The notes beneath the pieces were generated by a model. The model was given only the letters and a program-made list of their open reading frames with translations. It was not told the origin of the DNA and made no database searches. Of a stretch of DNA of 64,000 nucleotides, positions 1-10,371 are shown in pieces. The stretch is from Streptococcus pseudopneumoniae. GTDB lineage: Bacteria; Bacillota; Bacilli; Lactobacillales; Streptococcaceae. A program made the translations under genes and the position numbers. The stretch spans positions 43,347 to 107,346 of the forward strand of contig NZ_JUPG01000182.1 of NCBI RefSeq assembly GCF_001074825.1. Direction: 5' to 3'. The first letter of the stretch is position 1. Each line of letters opens with the position of its first letter.

Positions 1-15
1 TTTTGAAATCAACTG

Positions 16-49
16 AAAAAAGCTTCGTCACGCATGGTGACAAAAGCCT
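16..49 (-). terminator. Rho-independent terminator of the CNNM/CBS gene
   Basis: Read on the minus strand, a GC-containing stem (GGCTTTTGTCAC pairing imperfectly with GTGACGAAGC) is followed by a run of six T, just after the stop of the gene at 55. Confidence 0.75.
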
Positions 50-54
50 CTAGT

Positions 55-1386
55 TTACTCTGTTTCTTCTTCTATTTCAAATTCTGTGATCTGGACTTTT
101 ACCTTGGTAACACGTCCATTTTTCACTTTATCATTGGTTAGGATAAGCTGTTTGTTTTGGCTGACCAATTCATAGCTGAGTTTCTCAGTCGTTGGAATAC
201 TCCCAATTCCTGTCAAATAATAACCAGCGATGGTATCAACGTCATCACTTTCCAGCTCAACATCAAAGTAGCTATTAAAATCATTGAGATTCATGGTACC
301 TTGAACAATGTAAGTATCATCGCCAATCTGATGAACATCTATTGCTGCTTTGTCCGTTTCATCATCAATCTCGCCTACAATTTCCTCTAAGAGGTCTTCT
401 AGGGTCACCAAACCAGCCATACCACCATATTCATCCAGCAAGATTGCCATTTGTCTTTGAGTATTGCGCAATTCTTTTAGCAAGTCATCTACAAAAATGG
501 TTTCAGGAACAAAGAGTGGATCTTGTAAGATTCTCTTCCAGACGATATTGTCAAAACCGTCTACAAAGGCTGCCTTAAGAAGACTCTTGGTATGAATGAT
601 TCCAATCACATTGTCCTTATCCCCATCATAAACTGGGATACGGGAAAAGTTTTGTTTTAAAATACTTTGGATAATGGTTTGACTATCATCCTGAATATCA
701 ACCATGAAGGCATCCGTCCGAGGAACCATGACTTCTCTGGCCATTAATTCGTCCAGTGAAAAGATTCCTTGTAACATTTCAATTTCGTCAGCATCTAGTG
801 TTTCTTCACTATTGGTCAGCATGTACTCAATTTCATCACGGGTCATTTTTTCATCAGCATCGTCAAAGGTCATAGGAGTCAAGCGACTCAAGAGATTGGT
901 AGATGCAGACAAGAGCCAAACAAAGGGACTAACTAGTTTACCAAGCCCAATAATAACTGGCGCTGTACGAATCGCCAAGGCATCCTTTAGATTAAGAGCG
1001 ATTCTTTTAGGATACAATTCCCCAAAAACGATGGAAATATAGGTCAAAAATGCCAAGGATAGAAAAGTTGCCACGGCTTGTGCTGTTTCGCCATTCCCAA
1101 GCCAAGAGGAAATCACACGTCCTAGAGTATCGGCTAAACTCGCCCCTGATAAGATTGTAATCAGGGTGATTCCTACCTGAATGGTTGATAAAAAGTGGTT
1201 AGGATTTTCTAGTACCTTCAGCAGGCGGATGTAGCGTCTGTCTCCTTCTTCCGCCTTTTGTTCAACCCGCGCACGGTTAAGTGAAACCATGGCCATTTCT
1301 GTGGCTGAGAAAAAGGCATTTAACACCGTCAAGATAAACAATAAAACAAATTGTAGCAACAAATTCTGACTACTTGGGTCTTCCAT
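55..1386 (-). CDS. CNNM/CorC-HlyC family transmembrane CBS protein
   Basis: 443-residue membrane protein of the CNNM/HlyC-CorC family (often named hemolysin-like), thought to take part in Mg2+ or other divalent cation transport. Visible: a DUF21/CNNM membrane domain (about residues 1-190, four hydrophobic segments), a pair of CBS domains (about 215-340, with VPRTD and the DEYGG-GLVTLEDLLEE signature) and an acidic CorC_HlyC domain (about 350-435). The ATG is preceded by AGGAG at good spacing and by an extended -10. It is monocistronic, with its own promoter and terminator. The family is certain from the domain order; the transported ion is not. Confidence 0.93.
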   Translation of the reverse strand: MEDPSSQNLLLQFVLLFILTVLNAFFSATEMAMVSLNRARVEQKAEEGDRRYIRLLKVLENPNHFLSTIQVGITLITILSGASLADTLGRVISSWLGNGETAQAVATFLSLAFLTYISIVFGELYPKRIALNLKDALAIRTAPVIIGLGKLVSPFVWLLSASTNLLSRLTPMTFDDADEKMTRDEIEYMLTNSEETLDADEIEMLQGIFSLDELMAREVMVPRTDAFMVDIQDDSQTIIQSILKQNFSRIPVYDGDKDNVIGIIHTKSLLKAAFVDGFDNIVWKRILQDPLFVPETIFVDDLLKELRNTQRQMAILLDEYGGMAGLVTLEDLLEEIVGEIDDETDKAAIDVHQIGDDTYIVQGTMNLNDFNSYFDVELESDDVDTIAGYYLTGIGSIPTTEKLSYELVSQNKQLILTNDKVKNGRVTKVKVQITEFEIEEETE

Positions 1387-1418
1387 AGTTCTTCTCCTAA
1401 AATAGTATCTTACCCTCT

Positions 1419-1427
1419 ATTATATCA
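1419..1427 (-). promoter_or_regulatory. Extended -10 promoter of the CNNM gene
   Basis: Minus strand TGATATAAT, a perfect TGnTATAAT extended -10, about 33 nt upstream of the ATG at 1386. Confidence 0.7.
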
Positions 1428-1460
1428 CAAAATATAGTCCAGTACATATTATTTTTTCTC

Positions 1461-1575
1461 ATACTCTTCGAAAATCTCTTCAAACCACGTCAGCTTTATC
1501 TGCAACCTCAAAGCTATGCTTTGAGCAACCTGCGACTAGCTTCCTAGTTTGCATTTTGATTTTCATTGAGTATTA
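1461..1575. repeat. BOX element (short form, A and C ends)
   Basis: Begins with ATACTCTTCGAAAATCTCTT (boxA end) and finishes with TTTTCATTGAGTATTA (boxC end), the two termini of the mitis-group BOX repeat. The middle is short and keeps one CTCAAAGC-TA-GCTTTGAG hairpin. It lies between endA and the CNNM gene. Confidence 0.85.
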
Positions 1576-1607
1576 GTGTCTATTGTAGCCCTGCTTAAAC
1601 TAGTAAG

Positions 1608-1642
1608 AAAGAACTCCTACATCCACTAGTGACATAGGAGTT
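1608..1642 (-). terminator. Terminator of the murA-epuA-endA transcript
   Basis: Minus strand hairpin AACTCCTA...TAGGAGTT with paired inner bases, followed by CTTTCTT, just after the endA stop. Confidence 0.75.
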
Positions 1643-1653
1643 TATCTTATCTT

Positions 1654-2697
<1,044 letters not shown>

Positions 2698-2711
<14 letters not shown>

Positions 2712-3981
2712 CACTTGCCTCAATCCGCTGAATCTTAGCACCTAGCTGCGCTAACTTCTCATGGAAACGGTAGTAACCTCTATCCAAGTGAACCAATTTA
2801 CCAACTACAGTTTCTCCTTGTGCTACCAAACCTGTCAAAATCAAGGCAGCACTGGCACGAAGGTCAGTTGAAAGAACCTCTGCCCCCTGCAAAGGTTGAC
2901 CACCAACAATACGAGCTGTATCACGGATAATCTCAGAGTGCAAGCCCATGCGACGCATTTCCTCCAGATGTTGAAAACGATTTTCAAAAACTGTCTCCAC
3001 CATAGTTGATTCGCCTTTTGCGACAGTCATCAAGGCTGTAAATTGAGCCTGCATATCTGTTGGAAATCCTGGGTGGGGCAAGGTTTTCACATGGACAGCT
3101 TTTAGATTTTCTAATTGAGAGCGAACTCGAATTCCCTCAGTCTCCTCCGTCACTTCCACTCCCATTTCAAGCAATTTAGCAATCAAGGGACGGTTGTGCT
3201 CCCAAACAGCGTCTTTAATCAAGACATCACCACCAGTCATAGCAGCAGCCACCATAAAGGTTCCAGCTTCGATACGGTCTTGGACTACATTGTGAGTCGT
3301 ACCATGAAGTTTCTCAAGACCGGTAATGGTAATGGTCTCTGTACCAGCACCCTTAACCTTGGCTCCCATTTCATTGAGGAGAATAGCTAGGTCAACAATC
3401 TCAGGCTCACGCGCAGCATTTTCAATCACTGTCACCCCATCAGCTAGAGTCGCTGCCATCATCAAGTTCTGCGTAGCACCAACACTTGGGAAGTCCATGT
3501 AGATATGAGCTCCATGTAAGCGATCAGCCTTGGCTTCGATATAACCAGCTATCTGACTAATCTTAGCCCCCATAGCTTCTAGACCTTTCAAATGAAGATC
3601 AATAGGACGGCTACCAATCGTACAACCACCTGGCATGGATACCTTGGCATGACCTACACGGGCAAGAATTGGTCCCAAGACAACGATAGATGCACGCATC
3701 CTGCTGACATACTTGTAAGGAGCTTCCTCTGTGATGTCGCCAGTCGCGTTCACCTCGACAAGATGGGCTTCCTCATCAAAATCTACCTTAGCATTTAAAC
3801 CACGAACCACCTGATTCATAGTGAAAACATCTGACAAGATAGGAACATTCTGTAAGACGGTCTTTCCTTCACTGGCTAGAATAGTCGCTGCCAACAAGGG
3901 TAAGACTGCATTCTTTGCCCCTTCGATCGTAACACTTCCTACCAGACGATTATCGCCACCTTGAACCACAATTTTTTCCAT
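2698..3981 (-). CDS. murA: UDP-N-acetylglucosamine 1-carboxyvinyltransferase (MurA)
   Basis: Catalyses the first committed step of peptidoglycan synthesis, transferring enolpyruvate from PEP to UDP-GlcNAc in the cytoplasm. At 427 aa it has full family length, with the substrate-binding Lys23-Asn24 (GAKNAVLP) and the catalytic Cys120 in PGGCTIG, the residue alkylated by fosfomycin. Streptococci carry two paralogues and I cannot tell from this window which name applies. AAAGGA precedes the ATG, and the 3' end overlaps epuA. Confidence 0.96.
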
Positions 3982-4004
3982 ACTTATTTCCTTTACATTT
4001 GATT

Positions 4005-4235
4005 TTATAATAATCCTCTAAGCGCTTCCTGCCACAACTGATATAAACTGATAAAGAAAGAACTCAAGATAAAGCCCATTACGATGCTGAAAAGAGCTAT
4101 CAATAAACGGACTTTTCTTGTATTCTCAGCTGTCACTTTTAAAACCTTTTCCCATCTAACAAGATCCTTTAAAAGGTAAAAACTCACATAAATAAAGAGC
4201 ATGTGACTGCTTAGAGTGAATAATAATTGAACCAT
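4005..4235 (-). CDS. DUF1146 family small membrane protein
   Basis: 76-residue protein with two hydrophobic segments and the central LVRWEK motif typical of DUF1146 (YwzB-like) proteins; function unknown. The frame stays open to a TTG at 4289, but the ATG at 4235 gives the usual family N-terminus ([12 protein letters not shown]). A perfect extended -10 (TGGTATAAT) lies only 6 nt upstream of that ATG, so a transcript from it would be leaderless. murA follows after 23 nt, so this promoter may also serve the cell-wall genes downstream. Confidence 0.82.
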   Translation of the reverse strand: MVQLLFTLSSHMLFIYVSFYLLKDLVRWEKVLKVTAENTRKVRLLIALFSIVMGFILSSFFISLYQLWQEALRGLL

Positions 4236-4241
4236 TTGACT

Positions 4242-4250
4242 ATTATACCA
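4242..4250 (-). promoter_or_regulatory. Extended -10 promoter immediately upstream of the DUF1146 ATG
   Basis: Minus strand TGGTATAAT, with 6 nt between the hexamer and the ATG at 4235. No -35 match is seen, as is usual for extended -10 promoters. Confidence 0.6.
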
Positions 4251-4292
4251 TCTTCTCTGTTTGTGCGCTAGTTTGGAAACTTCACTCAAAAA

Positions 4293-5330
4293 CTAGGGAT
4301 TGTTTTTCAAGTAATCAATTGCATCTTGTAGGGTTTTAACTGGAACGATTTTCATATCAGTCTTGATTGTTTTGGCTGCTTCCAGAGCTGTTTGGTAGTT
4401 GTTTTTCGCATCTGGATGCGCTTTTTGTTCTTCTTCGCTAACAGGGTTATCAGGGGCAAAGAAAATCGCGGCACCTTCTCTAGCCGAAGCTACAACTTTC
4501 TTATCAATACCTCCAATGTCCCCCACATTACCATCGCGGTCAATAGTTCCTGTGCCGGCAACGATACGGCCATTACGAAGGCCTGGGTCAGCTATTTGGG
4601 TATAGATAGCCAGACTAAACATGAGACCAGCACTTGGACCGCCGATACCAGCTGTTGAAAAGAGAATTGGGACATCACTGGTCACTTCTGTACGGTCAAT
4701 TAAGCCGATTCCAATTCCATTTTTGCCATTTTCCAAGGTGATAATCTTACCTTCTGCAGACTTGGTTTGCCCATCCTCTTCATAGGTCACCTTGACGGAG
4801 TCCCCTAGTTTTTGAGAATTGACGTAATCAATCAAATCTTTGGAACTGTCAAAAGTCTGATCATTGACTGCTGTGACTGTATCAGAGATGTTGAGAATCC
4901 CTTTAAAGGTCGAATTATCCGTCACAGTCAAAACATAAACCCCAAGGTATTTGAGTTCAATATCCTTACCAGCTGTTTTTAGTCCTTGATACTTGGCCAT
5001 ATTTTGCGATGTCTGCATGTAGAATTGATTGATCCGCATAAATTCAACATCGGAAGAGCCACCTGTAGTCTCTTGGGCACTACGAATATCTGTGAAAGGC
5101 GTCAACCAAGCATAAATCATATGGGCTACAGTAGCATGCTGAACACCAACCGTAACGAATTGATAGGCACCAGCTTCCTTATCTTCTGTGTCATTGACTT
5201 TGAGGACCTGGCGAATATCTTCCGAACCACCTGGAACCTCTATATAGTAAGGCAAGGGTACCACAAAAGCCAAGAAAGTCGCTATCAAGGCCGCAATGAC
5301 ATATAAGGGCCATCTAATCTTTTTTTTCAT
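4293..5330 (-). CDS. PDZ domain/Lon-like serine protease (YlbL/SepM family)
   Basis: 345-residue secreted-side membrane protease. It has an N-terminal transmembrane anchor (about 7-28), a PDZ domain (about 125-205, around [13 protein letters not shown]) and a C-terminal Lon-type S16 protease domain with the Ser in GGPSAGL and the Lys in GIDKKVVAS forming the Ser-Lys dyad. Family members include SepM of S. mutans, which trims the competence-stimulating peptide; that role is not shown here. The start overlaps the coaD stop by 17 nt, so it is translated as part of rsmD-coaD-protease. Confidence 0.92.
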   Translation of the reverse strand: MKKKIRWPLYVIAALIATFLAFVVPLPYYIEVPGGSEDIRQVLKVNDTEDKEAGAYQFVTVGVQHATVAHMIYAWLTPFTDIRSAQETTGGSSDVEFMRINQFYMQTSQNMAKYQGLKTAGKDIELKYLGVYVLTVTDNSTFKGILNISDTVTAVNDQTFDSSKDLIDYVNSQKLGDSVKVTYEEDGQTKSAEGKIITLENGKNGIGIGLIDRTEVTSDVPILFSTAGIGGPSAGLMFSLAIYTQIADPGLRNGRIVAGTGTIDRDGNVGDIGGIDKKVVASAREGAAIFFAPDNPVSEEEQKAHPDAKNNYQTALEAAKTIKTDMKIVPVKTLQDAIDYLKNNP

Positions 5331-5802
5331 TTCTTATTTCCTCCAAAATACTCTCGGGAACATAGCAGGCAATATTCTGACCAAACTTCAGCAGCTCTCG
5401 AACACCTGATGAACTGATATAAAGATGCTCAGGTCGGCTATGTAAATAAATGGTCTCTATATCAGGAGACAGCTGATGGTTGTAGTAGTCGAAACTGGCT
5501 TCATATTGCAAATCCGCCGCATTCCTCAAGCCCCGCACTAGGCAAGTAGCCACCAGTCTTTTTGCGACATCAACTACCAATTCATCATGAGAAGACACAA
5601 CTTCAACATTTCCCAAATGTTTCACAGCCTTTTCTAGCCCCCGTTTACGATTTTCGATAGGGAGAAATCCTTGTTTGTGAGGATTAAAAAAAATACCCAC
5701 ATAGAGCTTATCAAAGAGTTTGCTAGCTCGTTCAATCATATCCAAATGCCCATTTGTCATCGGGTCAAATGAGCCTGTGAATAAGCCAATCTTATCTGAC
5801 AT
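5314..5802 (-). CDS. coaD: Phosphopantetheine adenylyltransferase (CoaD)
   Basis: Transfers AMP from ATP to 4'-phosphopantetheine in coenzyme A synthesis. 162 aa, the usual length. The nucleotidyltransferase motif [10 protein letters not shown] (T/HxGH) is at residues 10-19 and the second ATP-binding motif [11 protein letters not shown] is near the C-terminus. It overlaps rsmD by 11 nt and the protease gene by 17 nt. Confidence 0.96.
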   Translation of the reverse strand: MSDKIGLFTGSFDPMTNGHLDMIERASKLFDKLYVGIFFNPHKQGFLPIENRKRGLEKAVKHLGNVEVVSSHDELVVDVAKRLVATCLVRGLRNAADLQYEASFDYYNHQLSPDIETIYLHSRPEHLYISSSGVRELLKFGQNIACYVPESILEEIRNEKKD

Positions 5803-6331
5803 AGACTGTCACCTTACTAATTCCATAAATTTTTTCCTTCCAGATACCCAGGCAGGCAATTTCTTCTGGAAGTTCCACTGCTTTGTCCGTCTCACACACG
5901 ACCATGACATCTTCAGAAAAAAGCTCTCTCTCAGCCATTTTTTCAATATCTGCTACGATTTGTTCCTTGGCATAAGGAGGGTCTAAGAAAATAAGGTCGA
6001 AAGGCCCAGACACCTGCTCCAGAGCTCGTTCCGCATCCATCTTGAGGAGTTGAAATTTTCCAACTTCCTTGGTCATCTGGATATTTTCAGCCACGATGAC
6101 CTGAGCCTTACGGTCTCGCTCTACCAAAACAGCACTAGACATGCCACGCGATACTGCCTCAATAGATAAGCCACCACTACCTGCATAAAGGTCCAAGACT
6201 CGCCCCCCTTCAAAGTAGGGACCAATCATGTTAAAAATGGCGCCCCTAACCTTATCCGAAGTGGGTCTTGTTATCTTTCCTTCTAACGTCTTGAGGGGAC
6301 GACCCCCATAGATTCCTGATACGATTTTCAT
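5792..6331 (-). CDS. rsmD: 16S rRNA (guanine966-N2)-methyltransferase RsmD
   Basis: SAM-dependent methyltransferase acting on G966 of 16S rRNA. 179 aa with the SAM-binding [14 protein letters not shown] and the catalytic DPPY motif in [10 protein letters not shown]. First gene of the rsmD-coaD-protease operon. An extended -10 (TGGTATAAT) ends 7 nt before the ATG and no Shine-Dalgarno fits in between, so the mRNA is probably leaderless. Confidence 0.94.
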   Translation of the reverse strand: MKIVSGIYGGRPLKTLEGKITRPTSDKVRGAIFNMIGPYFEGGRVLDLYAGSGGLSIEAVSRGMSSAVLVERDRKAQVIVAENIQMTKEVGKFQLLKMDAERALEQVSGPFDLIFLDPPYAKEQIVADIEKMAERELFSEDVMVVCETDKAVELPEEIACLGIWKEKIYGISKVTVYVR

Positions 6332-6338
6332 ACCGTTT

Positions 6339-6347
6339 ATTATACCA
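6339..6347 (-). promoter_or_regulatory. Extended -10 promoter of rsmD operon (leaderless geometry)
   Basis: Minus strand TGGTATAAT with 7 nt to the rsmD ATG at 6331. Confidence 0.6.
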
Positions 6348-6365
6348 AATTATGGGCGAAAAGAG

Positions 6366-6391
6366 AAAGAAAACCGAACCTTGCGGTTCGA
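6366..6391 (-). terminator. Terminator of asnA
   Basis: Minus strand stem CGAACC-GCAA-GGTTCG followed by GTTTTCTTTC, 5 nt after the asnA stop. Confidence 0.75.
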
Positions 6392-6395
6392 TTCT

Positions 6396-7388
6396 CTATA
6401 AAATATTTTCGTAAGTATCGCGGACTTCTTGAGGCCAAACACTTGTTTGCACTTCTCCGATATGTTTCTTGCGAAGTAAGAACATGGCCATACGAGATTG
6501 TCCAATTCCTCCACCGATTGTCAATGGGAATAGGCCATTCAACAAAGCCTTATGCCATTCCAATTCCAAGCGGTCTTCATCACCAGTGATTTCTACCTGA
6601 CGACGAAGGGTTTCTTCATCTACACGGATTCCCATAGAAGACAACTCAAAGGCTCCACCTAAAGACTCATTCCAAACAAGAATATCGCCGTTAAGACCCT
6701 TGTAGCCATTTTCAGACTCACTTGTCCAGTCATCGTAGTCTGGTGCACGTCCATCGTGCGGTTTACCGTCTGGTAATTCACCACCGATACCAATCAAGAA
6801 AACAGCACCAAATTCTTTACAGATGGCATTTTCACGTTCTTTCGGTGTCAAGTCTGGGTAGCGTTCTACCAACTCTTCTGTATGGATGAAAGTGATTTGT
6901 TTTGGCAAAATTGATTCGATATCATAGCGGGCTTCAACAGCTAGCTCAGTCAGGCGAATAGCCTTGTAAATCTTCTCAACAGTTTCTTTTAGGTAAGCAA
7001 TGTTACGTTGGCCATTTGGAATGACCTTTTCCCAGTCCCACTGATCAACATAAACAGAGTGGGTCGCATCCAGCGAGTCTTCGTCTGGACGAAGGGCCTT
7101 CATGTGAACAAAGAGACCTTCACCCTCACCGAAACCAAAGCGGGCCAAGGTATGGCGTTTCCATTTAGCAAGTGAGTGCACCACTTCATAAGTAGCATCA
7201 GGGATTTGGAGAACCTTGACCGATACGGCATTCTCCACACCTGATAAGTTGTCCTGCATCCCATCACCGACCTTACTCAAGATGGGACCTTGCACTTCGA
7301 CAACTTCTAGCTTATCTTTCAAATACTGGGTAAAAGTGTTTTTGACAAAAGAAATTTCTTCTTGTTGATGGATAAAACTTTTCTTCAT
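6396..7388 (-). CDS. asnA: Aspartate-ammonia ligase (asparagine synthetase A)
   Basis: Makes asparagine from aspartate, ammonia and ATP; class II aminoacyl-tRNA-synthetase-like fold. 330 aa, full length, with the family sequences [19 protein letters not shown] and the C-terminal [12 protein letters not shown] (class II motif 3 type). GAGGAG lies upstream of the ATG and a TATAAT (7418-7423) about 30 nt upstream. It has its own terminator, so it is monocistronic. Confidence 0.97.
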   Translation of the reverse strand: MKKSFIHQQEEISFVKNTFTQYLKDKLEVVEVQGPILSKVGDGMQDNLSGVENAVSVKVLQIPDATYEVVHSLAKWKRHTLARFGFGEGEGLFVHMKALRPDEDSLDATHSVYVDQWDWEKVIPNGQRNIAYLKETVEKIYKAIRLTELAVEARYDIESILPKQITFIHTEELVERYPDLTPKERENAICKEFGAVFLIGIGGELPDGKPHDGRAPDYDDWTSESENGYKGLNGDILVWNESLGGAFELSSMGIRVDEETLRRQVEITGDEDRLELEWHKALLNGLFPLTIGGGIGQSRMAMFLLRKKHIGEVQTSVWPQEVRDTYENIL

Positions 7389-7417
7389 AAACTACTCCTC
7401 AAAAATTAATTAAAAGC

Positions 7418-7423
7418 ATTATA
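7418..7423 (-). promoter_or_regulatory. -10 box of asnA promoter
   Basis: Minus strand TATAAT preceded by GTG, 29 nt upstream of the asnA ATG. No T-box or other leader structure fits in this short region. Confidence 0.5.
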
Positions 7424-7455
7424 CACCTATTTCCAAGAAAAGGAAAGAGCAAATA

Positions 7456-7487
7456 TAAAAAAATCAGTGCTCCTTCGAACACTGATG
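7456..7487 (-). terminator. Terminator of the BI-1 family gene
   Basis: Minus strand stem ATCAGTGTTC-GAAG-GAGCACTGAT followed by seven T. Confidence 0.8.
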
Positions 7488-7498
7488 TCATGAATCTT

Positions 7499-8182
7499 TT
7501 AGTCATTGCGACCGAAGATACGTAGAATACTTAGGAAAAGATTGATAAAATCAAGATAGATACTGAGAGCCATTGACACAACCCAACCTGTCGCCACACG
7601 ACCTTGTGATTGTTCATATGCGAGACGAATTCTTTGGTTGTCCCAAGCAATCAACCCTGAGAAGACCAAAACCATGGCTACGCTAATCATATAATCAAAG
7701 AAGCCACTAGCTAAGAAAATATTAACTACCATGGCAATCAACAAACCGATTAGAGCTGCCATCATAGCTCGACCAATTCCACTCAAGTCTTTCTTAGTGA
7801 ATATGCCAACTGCCGCCATGACAAAGAAGAGAAGGGCGCTTGATACAAAGGCAGATAAAACTGTACCTGGAGTATAGAAGGCCACCACAAAACTGAGGGT
7901 AAAGCCGTTTAAAACGGAGTAAAGTAAAAATACTGGAAGAGCCGCTGGACTATTCTTTAAGGCCATGTTACTAGCAACGAAGACTAGTGCTAGCTCTGCA
8001 AAGGTTGCGATGGTCAACCAGAGACGCCCCTGCATCAAAAAGTAAACCAACTGAGACTGAAAAACAGTCAACATGAGACCAGATACCAAGGCGGATAATC
8101 CGATTCCCAGACCAACAAAAGCATAGACCTTAGCGTAAAATTGATTAAGACCTGTACGACCTTGTATAATAGTATGATTCAT
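7499..8182 (-). CDS. Bax inhibitor-1/YccA family membrane protein
   Basis: 227-residue polytopic membrane protein with seven predicted transmembrane segments and the BI-1 signature near the C-terminus (SGLIAWDNQRIRL and the acidic LDFINLFLSILRIFG). Bacterial members such as YetJ conduct Ca2+ in a pH-dependent way and YccA modulates FtsH; the role in streptococci is unknown. AAAGGAGA precedes the ATG, and an extended -10 lies 33 nt upstream. Confidence 0.92.
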   Translation of the reverse strand: MNHTIIQGRTGLNQFYAKVYAFVGLGIGLSALVSGLMLTVFQSQLVYFLMQGRLWLTIATFAELALVFVASNMALKNSPAALPVFLLYSVLNGFTLSFVVAFYTPGTVLSAFVSSALLFFVMAAVGIFTKKDLSGIGRAMMAALIGLLIAMVVNIFLASGFFDYMISVAMVLVFSGLIAWDNQRIRLAYEQSQGRVATGWVVSMALSIYLDFINLFLSILRIFGRND

Positions 8183-8215
8183 CCTTGTCTCCTTTTCTAT
8201 GAATATCTTTCCTTG

Positions 8216-8224
8216 ATTATAACA
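8216..8224 (-). promoter_or_regulatory. Extended -10 promoter of the BI-1 family gene
   Basis: Minus strand TGTTATAAT, 33 nt upstream of the ATG at 8182. Confidence 0.6.
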
Positions 8225-8237
8225 AAGAAAGTTAAAA

Positions 8238-8978
8238 TTAGCTTAAATGAAAAATCAAAATACCTGCTGCAACTGCAACATTGAGACTCTCGGCCTGACC
8301 CTTCATGCTAATATGGACCAACTGGTCTGCACTTTCAGCCATGAGGGGACTAATTCCTTGACCCTCATTTCCCATGACCAAGACAAACTGATCTAAATGA
8401 GGCAAGTCACGATAATCTTTAGAATCCTTGGAAAGAGTGGTTGCCAGCACAGGGATACCAGCCTTTTTAGCTTCCTCGAGAAGTGCTTGGCTTGACATCC
8501 GATAAATAGGCAAATGAAAATGACTGCCTTGCATAGAACGTAGGGTCTTGAGACTATAGATGTCTGCCGACTTATCTGAAACAATCACTCCTGTAAAGCC
8601 TGCTGCATCCGCAGTTCGAATGATAGTTCCCACATTACCAGGATCTTGCACATCTTCCAAAAACAAGAACTTTCCCTGACTCAAATCAGCTTGCCCTACT
8701 TCTTCTTTTTGAACCACCGCAACAATTCCCTGTGGAGTCTGAGAATCCGCCAAATCCAGCAAAATATCCTCTGACACCCAGACAGTTTGCGGAAAAGTAG
8801 TTAACTGATCTCGGTAATTTTCTAAGGCAAAGATTTTCTCAATCGTCACTCCAGCTTGAACAGCTTCTTCAAACAAGTGCCAGCCTTCAATCAAGTAGGC
8901 TGTCTTTCGGTATTTTTTTTGGTGTAATTTCTTGGCATTTTTCACCACAGAATTGGCTTTTGAGGTTATAATAGTCAT
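8238..8978 (-). CDS. TrmH/SpoU family rRNA 2'-O-ribose methyltransferase
   Basis: 246-residue SPOUT methyltransferase with an N-terminal substrate-binding domain (about 1-95) and a SpoU knot domain carrying the three motifs: LEDVQDPGNVGTIIRTADAAGF, LVMGNEGQGIS and SLNVAVAAGILIF. The exact RNA target cannot be read from sequence (23S rRNA is usual). The frame is open to a TTG at 8996, but that lies inside the promoter; the ATG at 8978 starts MTIITSK as in homologues. The extended -10 is 6 nt upstream of the ATG, again leaderless. Divergent from acylphosphatase. Confidence 0.92.
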   Translation of the reverse strand: MTIITSKANSVVKNAKKLHQKKYRKTAYLIEGWHLFEEAVQAGVTIEKIFALENYRDQLTTFPQTVWVSEDILLDLADSQTPQGIVAVVQKEEVGQADLSQGKFLFLEDVQDPGNVGTIIRTADAAGFTGVIVSDKSADIYSLKTLRSMQGSHFHLPIYRMSSQALLEEAKKAGIPVLATTLSKDSKDYRDLPHLDQFVLVMGNEGQGISPLMAESADQLVHISMKGQAESLNVAVAAGILIFHLS

Positions 8979-8984
8979 AGAAAT

Positions 8985-8993
8985 ATTATAACA
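8985..8993 (-). promoter_or_regulatory. Extended -10 promoter of the SpoU methyltransferase gene
   Basis: Minus strand TGTTATAAT with 6 nt to the ATG at 8978; shares the 33-nt divergent region with acylphosphatase. Confidence 0.6.
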
Positions 8994-9011
8994 CAATCAA
9001 AGGGGTTTGGT

Positions 9012-9290
9012 ATGCAAAAGGTTAGAATGATTGCCCAAGGTAGGGTTCAGGGAGTAGGCTTTCGTTGGGGTGTTTACAGCCTGGCACTTGAAATTGGTGG
9101 TATTACTGGGAGAGTTTGGAACAATGACGATGGCACAGTTGAAATCTTAGCCCAAGCAGACTCATCTGCTGTCATGGCGAAATTTATCCAAGAAATTCGA
9201 AAAGGACCAACTCCTTTTTCAAAAGTCAGCTACTTAGATGTCAAACTGAGCAACTTTCCTCCCTACCCTGACTTCAAAATCGCAAATTAG
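9012..9290 (+). CDS. acyP: Acylphosphatase
   Basis: 92-residue enzyme hydrolysing acyl phosphates. The family signature GRVQGVGFRWG (phosphate-binding loop with catalytic Arg) and the catalytic Asn in GRVWNNDDGTVE are both present. AAAGGGG lies upstream of the ATG. It is followed by yidC on the same strand with 77 nt in between, including a new -10 box. Confidence 0.95.
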   Translation: MQKVRMIAQGRVQGVGFRWGVYSLALEIGGITGRVWNNDDGTVEILAQADSSAVMAKFIQEIRKGPTPFSKVSYLDVKLSNFPPYPDFKIAN

Positions 9291-9339
9291 GTCTCTAGAA
9301 CTATTGTATATTTTGTAAAAAAACAGTAGAATAGAAAGG

Positions 9340-9345
9340 TATAAT
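9340..9345 (+). promoter_or_regulatory. -10 box of yidC
   Basis: TATAAT 22 nt upstream of the GTG start of yidC, with the AGAAGGA ribosome site in between. No convincing -35. Confidence 0.45.
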
Positions 9346-9367
9346 TTTTTAAGAAGGAATAAAAACA

Positions 9368-10294
9368 GTGAAATCTATTAAACGTTTTGCACTCTCGGCT
9401 ATGGGAGTGGCTATGTTGCTTGTCTTGACTGGCTGTGTCAATGTCGATAAAGCCACAGGTCAACCAACAGGATTTATTTGGAATACTATCGGAGCCCCTA
9501 TGGCTGAAGCTATCAAGTACTTCGCCAATGACAAGGGACTTGGTTTTGGGGTTGGTATCATCATCGTAACCATTATTGTACGCTTGATTATCTTGCCACT
9601 GGGTATCTACCAATCATGGAAGGCAACGCTTCACTCTGAAAAGATGAACGCCCTCAAGCACGTCCTTGAGCCACATCAAACTCGTCTCAAAGAAGCAACA
9701 ACTCAAGAAGAAAAACTAGAAGCCCAACAAGCCCTCTTTGCTGCTCAAAAAGAGCACGGCATCAGCATGTTTGGTGGTGTAGGATGTTTCCCTATCCTCC
9801 TTCAAATGCCTTTCTTCTCTGCTATCTACTTTGCTGCCCAACATACTGAAGGGGTTGCTCAAGCAAGCTACCTAGGCATTCCTCTAGGTTCTCCAAGTAT
9901 GATTTTGGTTGCCTGCGCTGGTGTCCTTTACTATCTTCAATCGCTCCTTTCACTTCACGGAGTAGAAGATGAAATGCAAAGAGAACAAATCAAGAAAATG
10001 ATTTACATGAGCCCACTCATGATTGTCGTCTTCTCCCTCTTCTCACCAGCTAGTGTTACACTTTACTGGGTTGTCGGTGGTTTCATGATGATTCTCCAAC
10101 AGTTTATCGTCAACTATATCGTTCGTCCAAAACTTCGCAAAAAAGTCCGTGAAGAACTGGCGAAGAACCCACCAAAAGCAAATGCTTTCTCAACAGCAAA
10201 CGGACGAAAAGACGTTACCCCTGAACAACCAATTGCTATCACAAGCAAGAAAAAACACAAAAATCGCAACGCTGGAAAACAACGTTCTAGATAA
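9368..10294 (+). CDS. yidC: Membrane protein insertase YidC/SpoIIIJ (lipoprotein)
   Basis: 308-residue Oxa1/YidC insertase that integrates membrane proteins alone or with SecYEG. Lipoprotein signal peptide with the lipobox LTGC (Cys23), then five transmembrane segments; the region with FGGVGCFPILLQMPFFSAIY is typical. The highly basic C-terminal tail (KKKHKNRNAGKQRSR) is the ribosome-binding type. GTG start supported by AGAAGGA 9 nt upstream. Streptococci carry two paralogues; this is probably the acylphosphatase-linked one. Confidence 0.95.
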   Translation: MKSIKRFALSAMGVAMLLVLTGCVNVDKATGQPTGFIWNTIGAPMAEAIKYFANDKGLGFGVGIIIVTIIVRLIILPLGIYQSWKATLHSEKMNALKHVLEPHQTRLKEATTQEEKLEAQQALFAAQKEHGISMFGGVGCFPILLQMPFFSAIYFAAQHTEGVAQASYLGIPLGSPSMILVACAGVLYYLQSLLSLHGVEDEMQREQIKKMIYMSPLMIVVFSLFSPASVTLYWVVGGFMMILQQFIVNYIVRPKLRKKVREELAKNPPKANAFSTANGRKDVTPEQPIAITSKKKHKNRNAGKQRSR

Positions 10295-10300
10295 GAATAA

Positions 10301-10330
10301 AAAGGCTTAGCTGGATGGCTAAGTCTTTTT
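10301..10330 (+). terminator. Terminator of yidC
   Basis: Stem AGGCTTAGC-TGGAT-GGCTAAGTCT followed by five T. Confidence 0.8.
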
Positions 10331-10340
10331 GTAACATCAA

Positions 10341-10371
10341 AAGCCCGATGTTTCCATCAGGCTTCTTTTTT
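10341..10371. terminator. Second hairpin between yidC and pflA
   Basis: AAGCCCGATG-TTTC-CATCAGGCTT followed by CTTTTTT on the plus strand. On the minus strand the stem is followed by TTTGATG, so it could end both convergent transcripts. Confidence 0.65.

Noticed and set aside
7389..7455. Possible T-box or asparagine-responsive leader before asnA
   Set aside because: The promoter lies about 30 nt before the ATG and no T-box sequence is present.
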